This document shows positions 8,201 to 11,662 of a stretch of DNA of 11,662 bases, piece after piece. Source of the stretch: Treponema sp. (GTDB lineage: Bacteria; Spirochaetota; Spirochaetia; Treponematales; Breznakiellaceae). The notes beneath the pieces were generated by a model. It had not been told where the DNA came from and made no database searches. It was given only the letters and a program-made list of their open reading frames with translations. The stretch's first letter is position 1; every line of letters starts with the position of its first letter. The DNA is taken from contig JAISGE010000116.1 of NCBI GenBank assembly GCA_031263265.1, forward strand, positions 1 to 11,662. The letters run 5' to 3'. The translations under genes and the position numbers were made by a program.

Positions 8201-8270
8201 TGTTTCTTGCTTCCGTTTGGATCCAACGGACAAGATCCGAAAATGCGAGGGGACGCATTAGTTCACTCAT
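5235..8270 (-). CDS. ygfK: YgfK-type Fe-S flavoprotein oxidoreductase (annotated in homologues as putative selenate reductase subunit)
   Basis: Large cytosolic electron-transfer protein, 1011 residues, close to E. coli YgfK. About 1-430 is a dihydroorotate-dehydrogenase-like barrel (GPAAGPHTQ near the start, TLHGCPKEE further on). About 440-870 is a glutamate-synthase-small-subunit-like module: Fe-S cysteines C450, C455, C460 and C499, C503, C507, FAD motif GAGPAG at 552-557, and NAD(P)H motif GGGDVA at 679-684. The C-terminus carries ferredoxin-type clusters: C882, C885, C889, C892, C896 with an extra C893, then C924, C927, C930, C934. It likely moves electrons between NAD(P)H and a partner; the selenate-reductase label is historical, and E. 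coli work links YgfK to urate breakdown. Start at 8270 is supported by AGAGG at 8277-8281. There is no in-frame TGA, so it is not itself a selenoprotein. Partner and direction of electron flow unknown; family assignment firm. Confidence 0.92.
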   Translation of the reverse strand: MSELMRPLAFSDLVRWIQTEARNSNSVFGIRKEKFYRNSSSAGITLFGTKIASPLGPAAGPHTQLTQNILAAYLAGSRFIELKTVQTMDGEELRKCVARPCINAADEGYNVEWSTELTVQEAFEEYIKAWFLAHVVAKEFALEDPCGLIFNMSVGYSLEGIQSPKIDTYIEGMRNASGSPIWKICYDYLAANIHSFERFTQKDLEAIPSAVSSSITLSTLHGCPKEEIEKIASYLLTVKGMHTYVKCNPTLLGYETARRLLDDMGYGYISFDDHHFKNDLQFGDAVAMLRRLQVQAQEKGLAFGVKITNTFPVAITKGELPGEEMYMSGRSLFPLSITVAQRLTQEFNGTLSISYSGGADFFNLASILETGIRPVTMATNLLKPGGYERLKQLAELAEAVLPRLDPGLTTIQVQTLNTLAEQLTAQKRHRKEHRQGGLRKTASVLPLFDCAQAPCQEGGCPLHQQIPGYLEKVAAGEYGAAFEIIAQDNAAPSITGTICDHRCQQICTRVDYDNSLEIRQAKRIAAEHAQDAYSSSLKPIPLKTDRSVGIIGAGPAGIGAAVYLRRNGVPVRVYEKRPTPYGIVGHVIPSFRISQEAIDRDFRLAVKLGVEFTFGVDEGYSLDRLKKDHAFVVLATGAWKAGSSSCSGAEEFLDALQFLEAFKASGGSLDLGKQVAVIGGGDVAMDCARAAKRNPGVETVSIVYRRTKDFMPAQQEELEGALADGVRIIELCAPESFKAGILRCEVMHLGAYDKSGRRSIVGTGTYVDLSFDRVISAVGAQVDTTLFTQNSIGLNDKGFPALNTALESSVQDVYVAGDCKAGAATVVKALADSKTIAQDILQKLRIPADFGVVKPQPDKETLYARKGVAAPSLPGNTDAYRCLSCGEICEICCDVCPNRANVMVNPASSLSAGGHQVVHIDRLCNECGNCAVFCPHQGAPYQDKFTVFSCEEDFTHSTNTGFWSLGNGSFKVRLADKSVLTWHGEPERIPQEVAQMIDLLMQKYRYMVTEV
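5240..5244 (-). promoter_or_regulatory. ssnA ribosome binding site embedded in the ygfK 3' end
   Basis: GGAGG on the minus strand, 7 bases before the ssnA ATG and overlapping the final codons of ygfK (stop at 5235-5237). With only two bases between stop and start, ribosomes finishing ygfK probably reinitiate, keeping the two products in step. Confidence 0.8.
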
Positions 8271-8348
8271 GATACACCTCTCTTAAGCTTTCTCTATCTT
8301 TTCTCAATAATATGGTCTAACTTTTCGATCGTTCACCCCTGCAAGCTG
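8271..8348 (-). other. Short spacer between permease and ygfK
   Basis: Seventy-eight bases holding the ygfK ribosome binding site (AGAGG, 8277-8281) and AT-rich sequence. A TATTAT-like box is present on the minus strand but without a good -35 partner. No terminator hairpin follows the permease, so read-through into ygfK is expected. Confidence 0.5.
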
Positions 8349-9836
8349 TTAACCTAGATCTTCAACCGCCGCTTCTTTTTGGGCGTTTTTCATCCGTTCC
8401 TTGTCAGATTCGGAGACAGGAAACAGGAGATTGGTCAGGACGGAAATAACACAGACCGCCACGACTGTATCCTTAAAAATAAACTGTAAAAACACGGGGA
8501 GCCGGTCCACCAGCAGTTTGGTATCCCCCACCGCAAAGCCAACCCCAAAGGTGATGGCCAGGATAAGCAGATTCCGGTCGGAGAACCCCGCCTTGGCAAT
8601 GAGCTTTATCCCGTTCAGCATGATCATGGCAAAGACCGTTACCACCGCCCCGCCCAGAACACTGGAAGGCATGACGGAAAAAACCGCCCCAATCTTGGGA
8701 ATAAAGCCCGCCAGGATCAGCACCAGGGCACCGGTGGCGATACACCATTTATTTACCACCTTGGTCATGGCGACGATGCCGGCGTTTTGCCCAAAGGCGG
8801 TATTAGGCAGGGTGTTGAATGCGGCGGCAAACAAGGAACCCGCCGCGTCCGCAACCACCGCTCCAGAGGTTTCTCTGATCGTCGCCTCCCGGTCAAAGGC
8901 GGCCACCGTAATGCCGTTGATATTCCCCATGGTCTCAAGACCGGAAACCACGTAAATTGCCGCCATAGCGATGATCGGTTCAAGCATAAAGACCGGTTTG
9001 ATGGAAAAGGGTATGGGGACCGAAATAAAACCGGCGTCTTTGACGGCCTGGAAGTTCACCTGCCCCAGGATGATCGCCACCAGATACCCCACGATAATAC
9101 CGATAAGGATGGCGGAAATTTTAAACATCCCTCGGCCAAAACGCTGCATCAGGATGATGGTAATAAAAACTATGCCGCCGATTACCAAGTTCTGCCACGA
9201 ACCGTATTGAGCGGCCATAGCCGCCACCGAAGCGGGAATTTCTTTCCCCTCCGCCGCTAACCGACCCGCCAGGGCAGCGTTGGCTTCAGCCCCCGCACCA
9301 CCGGCCAAGTACTGGACCCCTACGGGAAGTAGATGAAGCCCTATAGTGATAAGCACCGCGCCGATAACCAGGGGGGGGAAGAACTTTTTAAGGGGTTTAA
9401 TAAAAAGGCCCATAATAATTTCTACTACGCTTCCTGCAATTATTGCCCCCAGAACCGCGTTGATGCCGAATTCCGCCCCCAGAGTCCGCATGGTGGGAAC
9501 AAAGGCAAAGGCAGTACCCATCACAATGGGAAGCCCCGCCCCAACCTGGAAAGTAGCACCGAACTTAAGGGGATAAAGCTGGACCAGGGTGGTCATCCCC
9601 GATGCGAACATACAGCACTGCACCATGAGCATCCTCTGCTGGGGCGTTACAATCGCCTCCCCGGTAACACTGCTCACGATCCCCGCCAGTACCAGCACCG
9701 GCGCCAGGTTCCCAATGAACATGGAAAGAACATGCTGCAAACCCAAGGGGAAGGCAATTCCCAAAGGCGGCCGCCCCTCCAACTGGTAGATCAACGCCCG
9801 GCGATCATCTGCCTGTTTTTCCACAGACGTTTTCAT
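8349..9836 (-). CDS. NCS2/NAT-family nucleobase permease (xanthine/urate/uracil type)
   Basis: Inner-membrane ion-coupled nucleobase importer of the nucleobase-ascorbate (NCS2) family, 495 residues with many hydrophobic segments, usual for the 14-helix UraA/XanQ fold. Family landmarks: the QH pair at 34-35 in GLQHVLSMF (TM1), the TM8 glutamate in GLETMGNI, the aspartate in VVADAAGSLFAA, and the substrate motif QNAGIVAMTK from Q350. These are positions where XanQ and UapA contact substrate, and the motif is purine-like rather than UraA-like. Xanthine or urate is the likely cargo given the operon, but the substrate cannot be fixed from sequence. The start is the ATG at 9836, with GAGGAG at 9844-9849 seven bases before it; an in-frame ATG at 9872 would add 12 residues and lacks such a site. 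It lies between arcC (157-base gap) and ygfK (78-base gap). An eight-C run (9371-9378) lies in the coding region. Confidence 0.92.
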   Translation of the reverse strand: MKTSVEKQADDRRALIYQLEGRPPLGIAFPLGLQHVLSMFIGNLAPVLVLAGIVSSVTGEAIVTPQQRMLMVQCCMFASGMTTLVQLYPLKFGATFQVGAGLPIVMGTAFAFVPTMRTLGAEFGINAVLGAIIAGSVVEIIMGLFIKPLKKFFPPLVIGAVLITIGLHLLPVGVQYLAGGAGAEANAALAGRLAAEGKEIPASVAAMAAQYGSWQNLVIGGIVFITIILMQRFGRGMFKISAILIGIIVGYLVAIILGQVNFQAVKDAGFISVPIPFSIKPVFMLEPIIAMAAIYVVSGLETMGNINGITVAAFDREATIRETSGAVVADAAGSLFAAAFNTLPNTAFGQNAGIVAMTKVVNKWCIATGALVLILAGFIPKIGAVFSVMPSSVLGGAVVTVFAMIMLNGIKLIAKAGFSDRNLLILAITFGVGFAVGDTKLLVDRLPVFLQFIFKDTVVAVCVISVLTNLLFPVSESDKERMKNAQKEAAVEDLG

Positions 9837-9843
9837 AACATTA

Positions 9844-9849
9844 CTCCTC
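9844..9849 (-). promoter_or_regulatory. Permease ribosome binding site that decides its start
   Basis: GAGGAG on the minus strand, 7 bases before ATG at 9836. It falls inside the 12-residue N-terminal extension implied by the alternative start at 9872, which argues against that start. Confidence 0.8.
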
Positions 9850-9863
9850 AACGCTTGTATAAG

Positions 9864-9881
9864 CCGCGGCAAAAGCCCCGG
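9864..9881 (-). promoter_or_regulatory. Small GC-rich hairpin in the permease leader
   Basis: On the minus strand CCGGGGC-TTTT-GCCGCGG can fold into a seven-pair stem with one central mismatch and a four-T loop, 14 bases upstream of the permease ribosome binding site. No T run follows, so it is not a standard terminator. It could stabilise a processed mRNA end or be chance in a GC-rich spacer. Confidence 0.3.
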
Positions 9882-9993
9882 TATAAAAACCCTCTAAATC
9901 TAAGAACCGTTTATGAAATCCGTGTAGTCAAAATGGGAGGATAATGCCGTCTTGGGGCCTCCGGAATCCCCCACGTCTAGAAACCTCGTCTTA

Positions 9994-10950
9994 TCAGTGA
10001 GTGATAATGGTGCCGGTTTTTCCCTCAATACCGTCCTTCGCCTTTTGCAGCAGAGTTATCAAAGCCGTCCGGCTAAAACCCGTTTCAGTCTGCGTTCCCG
10101 CGGCCGCGCTGACAAAGGAGATCGCGGCCTGGACCTTGGGCAACATGGACCCTTTAGCGAACTGGTTTTCCGCAATGTATTGTTTCGCTTCCGCAACAGT
10201 CAAGCGATCCAGCCACTTCTGATCGGGTTTACCGAAGTTGATCGCCACCTTCTCCACCGCGGTCAGGATGATCAGCATGTCCGCGCCGATAAGCTCCGCC
10301 AGTTTAGCGGCGGAAAAGTCCTTGTCGATCACCGCGCTTTTACCCCGGTACTGGCCGTCCTGTATGGCCACGGGAATGCCGCCGCCCCCGGCGGCAATGG
10401 GGATCTGCCCCGCGGCCAGCATGGTCTGGATCGTCCCCGCCTCGATGATGTTCACCGGCCTGGGAGAGGCCACCACCTGCCGCCAGCCCCGGCCCGCGTC
10501 CTCCATCACCGGGATGCCTTTGGAGCGGAGAACCTCGGCCTCAGCCGCGGTCATAAAGCCGCCGATGGGCTTGGTGGGATTGAGGAAGGCCGGGTCCGCC
10601 GGGTCTACCTCTACCTGGGTGATAATAGTAGCCACCGGAGTGGAGATGTGCCGGAAATCCAGTTCCCTCCGCAGGGTGTTTTGCAGATCATAGCCGATGT
10701 AGCCCTGGCTCAGGGCCACACAGACCGACATGGGCAGAATGGGAAAATGAGGGTCCGCCCGAGCCGCAGTCTCAAAGGCGGTTTCGATCATCCCCACCTG
10801 AGGCCCGTTGCCGTGGACGATCACGATTTCATGGCCCCCCTCCACCAGATCCACAATGGCTTTGGCGGTTCCCTGGGCCGCGGCCATCTGCTCTTTCAGG
10901 TTTTCCCCCAGGGCGTTCCCCCCCAGGGCAATGACGATCCGCTTCTTCAT
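9994..10950 (-). CDS. arcC: Carbamate kinase
   Basis: Cytosolic enzyme interconverting carbamoyl phosphate + ADP with carbamate + ATP; carbamate then falls apart to ammonia and CO2, so in the catabolic direction it makes ATP by substrate-level phosphorylation. The protein is 318 residues, standard length, and carries the amino-acid-kinase signatures: VIALGGNALG at the N-terminus, IVHGNGPQVG, AAGGGGIPV, VIDKDFSAAKLAELI with the kinase lysine, and GSMLPKVQAA near the C-terminus. It begins 4 bases after the ygeW-type stop codon with no clear Shine-Dalgarno, so translational coupling is likely. It ends in tandem stops TGA-TAA. In this setting it corresponds to YqeA of the E. coli ygeW locus rather than to an arginine-deiminase operon, since no arginine deiminase is present in the window. 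The GC content is visibly higher than in the esterase. Confidence 0.96.
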   Translation of the reverse strand: MKKRIVIALGGNALGENLKEQMAAAQGTAKAIVDLVEGGHEIVIVHGNGPQVGMIETAFETAARADPHFPILPMSVCVALSQGYIGYDLQNTLRRELDFRHISTPVATIITQVEVDPADPAFLNPTKPIGGFMTAAEAEVLRSKGIPVMEDAGRGWRQVVASPRPVNIIEAGTIQTMLAAGQIPIAAGGGGIPVAIQDGQYRGKSAVIDKDFSAAKLAELIGADMLIILTAVEKVAINFGKPDQKWLDRLTVAEAKQYIAENQFAKGSMLPKVQAAISFVSAAAGTQTETGFSRTALITLLQKAKDGIEGKTGTIITH

Positions 10951-10954
10951 ACCG

Positions 10955-11662
10955 CTAACCCAGGAAGCGGGAAAGGCCCCGGTCAGCCAAGTCGCTCAAC
11001 GTCTTTTGGGGGCACTTGATCTTGCTTAAAAAGATCATGGCGGCGATGATGTAGGGCTTGTGGCTGGCCTGCTTGTAGAGGGGCACCCGGTAGCGGTCAA
11101 ACACCGACGCGGCCACTTCCCCTTCCTTGCAGCTTACCCCGGAAATATCCGCCGGCAGACAGTGGAGGTACAGGGCCTTGCCGTCCTTGGTGGACTCCAT
11201 CAACTTCTCCGTACATTCCCAATCCTTGTGCCCCGCGTTTTGGGCCAGCAGTTCCTTTTCCAGAGTCTTGATGCCGTCAAAGTCCCCGGCGCCGTAAAGG
11301 TTGGTCCGCTTTTCCATTGCCGCGAAGGGAGCCCAGCTCTTGGGATACACAATATCCGCATCCTTAAAGGCTTCTTCCATGGAATTTGATGTGGTGAATT
11401 TGCCGCCGCTTGACAGGGCGTTCTTCCTGGCGATCTCCTCAATCTCGGGCATTACCTCGTAGCCCTTTGGATGGGCCAGGGAGACCTCCATGCCGAAACG
11501 GGTCATCAAGCCGATAGCGCCCTGAGGCACCGAAAGGGGTTTGCCGTAGGAGGGGGAATAGGCCCAGGTCATGGCGACCTTTTTCCCTTTCAGCTTATCC
11601 GCGCCGCCGAAATAATGGATGATGTGGTTCATGTCCGCCATGATCTGGGTGGGATGATCGAT
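10955..11662 (-). CDS. ygeW: YgeW-type carbamoyltransferase, N-terminus cut by window edge
   Basis: C-terminal 235 residues of a knotted aspartate/ornithine-carbamoyltransferase-fold enzyme. The frame is open to the right edge and continues as IDHPTQIMADMNHI, so the ATG at 11641 is internal, not the start: HPTQ is the carbamoyl-phosphate-site motif found mid-protein. Other landmarks are MTWAYSPSYGKPLSVPQG, characteristic of the YgeW group, and HCLPADISG, the transferase active-site loop. About 160 residues are missing if it matches E. coli YgeW in length. The physiological substrate was long unknown; published work on gut urate degradation places it in the pathway, plausibly releasing carbamoyl phosphate from a ureido compound by phosphorolysis. 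Its coupling to carbamate kinase, 4 bases downstream, supports that direction. An ordinary ornithine carbamoyltransferase is the alternative, but the YgeW-style sequence and the ygfK/ssnA context argue against it. Confidence 0.9.
   Translation of the reverse strand: MDHPTQIMADMNHIIHYFGGADKLKGKKVAMTWAYSPSYGKPLSVPQGAIGLMTRFGMEVSLAHPKGYEVMPEIEEIARKNALSSGGKFTTSNSMEEAFKDADIVYPKSWAPFAAMEKRTNLYGAGDFDGIKTLEKELLAQNAGHKDWECTEKLMESTKDGKALYLHCLPADISGVSCKEGEVAASVFDRYRVPLYKQASHKPYIIAAMIFLSKIKCPQKTLSDLADRGLSRFLG

Larger units (their letters stand above)
9837..9993 (-). other. Spacer between arcC and permease
   Basis: The widest gap in the operon (157 bases). It holds a second in-frame stop (TAA, 9991-9993) right after the arcC TGA, a TTGACT element without a well-spaced -10 box, a small hairpin and the permease ribosome binding site. 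I see no convincing terminator, so the operon probably continues across it, though an internal promoter is possible. Confidence 0.5.

Noticed and set aside
5235..8270. Selenocysteine codon in ygfK or its neighbours, given the historical selenate-reductase name
   Set aside because: No in-frame TGA interrupts any of the five operon genes; all read through with ordinary codons to a final stop.
8300..8340. Purine-riboswitch-like string (AATAATATGG) on the plus strand
   Set aside because: It is on the wrong strand for the flanking genes and lacks the conserved core such as GTTTCTACC and the paired loops.
8401..9944. Plus-strand open frames (184, 157 and 203 codons) opposite the permease
   Set aside because: They are antisense to a complete NCS2 permease with all family motifs; their composition is that of reversed hydrophobic codons and they have no motif of their own.
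9952..11019. Plus-strand open frame of 355 codons opposite carbamate kinase
   Set aside because: It lies antisense to the unmistakable arcC and the end of the YgeW-type gene, has His/Gly/Arg-rich low-complexity composition typical of the reverse of GC-rich genes, and shows no recognisable domain.
10955..11641. Complete 228-residue transferase starting at ATG 11641
   Set aside because: The frame stays open to the window edge and the preceding residues form the HPTQ carbamoyl-phosphate motif, so the ATG is internal.

Overview
The window most likely comes from an anaerobic, host-associated spirochaete of the Treponema type. This rests mainly on the signalling hairpin of the chemotaxis receptor at the left edge (a TNLLSMNAAIEAAHAGE core). 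The purine-type catabolic genes on the right also fit a gut anaerobe. I judge the placement by eye from motif style, so the genus is only a moderate-confidence suggestion. Base composition is uneven: the esterase gene looks close to balanced and the carbamate kinase region is clearly GC-rich.

Left (1-1841, minus strand): a methyl-accepting chemotaxis protein with a large extracytoplasmic sensor, HAMP and signalling domains; its C-terminus lies beyond the window. A 334-base divergent spacer follows (1842-2175). It holds an uninterrupted run of 20 G, placed so that it could be the spacer of the chemoreceptor promoter. Next comes a plus-strand secreted type-B carboxylesterase (2176-3786), probably starting at TTG rather than at the upstream ATG. 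A 117-base convergent gap with two hairpin terminators separates it from the next block.

Right (3904-11662, all minus strand, read right to left): ygeW-type carbamoyltransferase (N-terminus missing) > carbamate kinase > NCS2 purine/uracil-type permease > YgfK-type Fe-S flavoprotein > SsnA-type aminohydrolase > terminator. These are members of the E. coli ygeW-ygfK-ssnA locus, which published work links to selenium-dependent molybdenum hydroxylases and to anaerobic urate/purine breakdown. A reasonable model is import of a purine by the permease, redox and ring-opening steps using YgfK and SsnA with enzymes outside the window, release of a carbamoyl group as carbamoyl phosphate by the YgeW-type enzyme, and ATP formation from it by carbamate kinase. 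YgeX, YgeY, HyuA and the molybdenum hydroxylase are not in this window and would be expected to the right or elsewhere.

I see no tRNA, rRNA, CRISPR array, insertion sequence or phage gene. The two most interesting points are the G20 tract, a possible phase-variation switch for the chemoreceptor, and the compact energy-conserving purine operon in a probable spirochaete.
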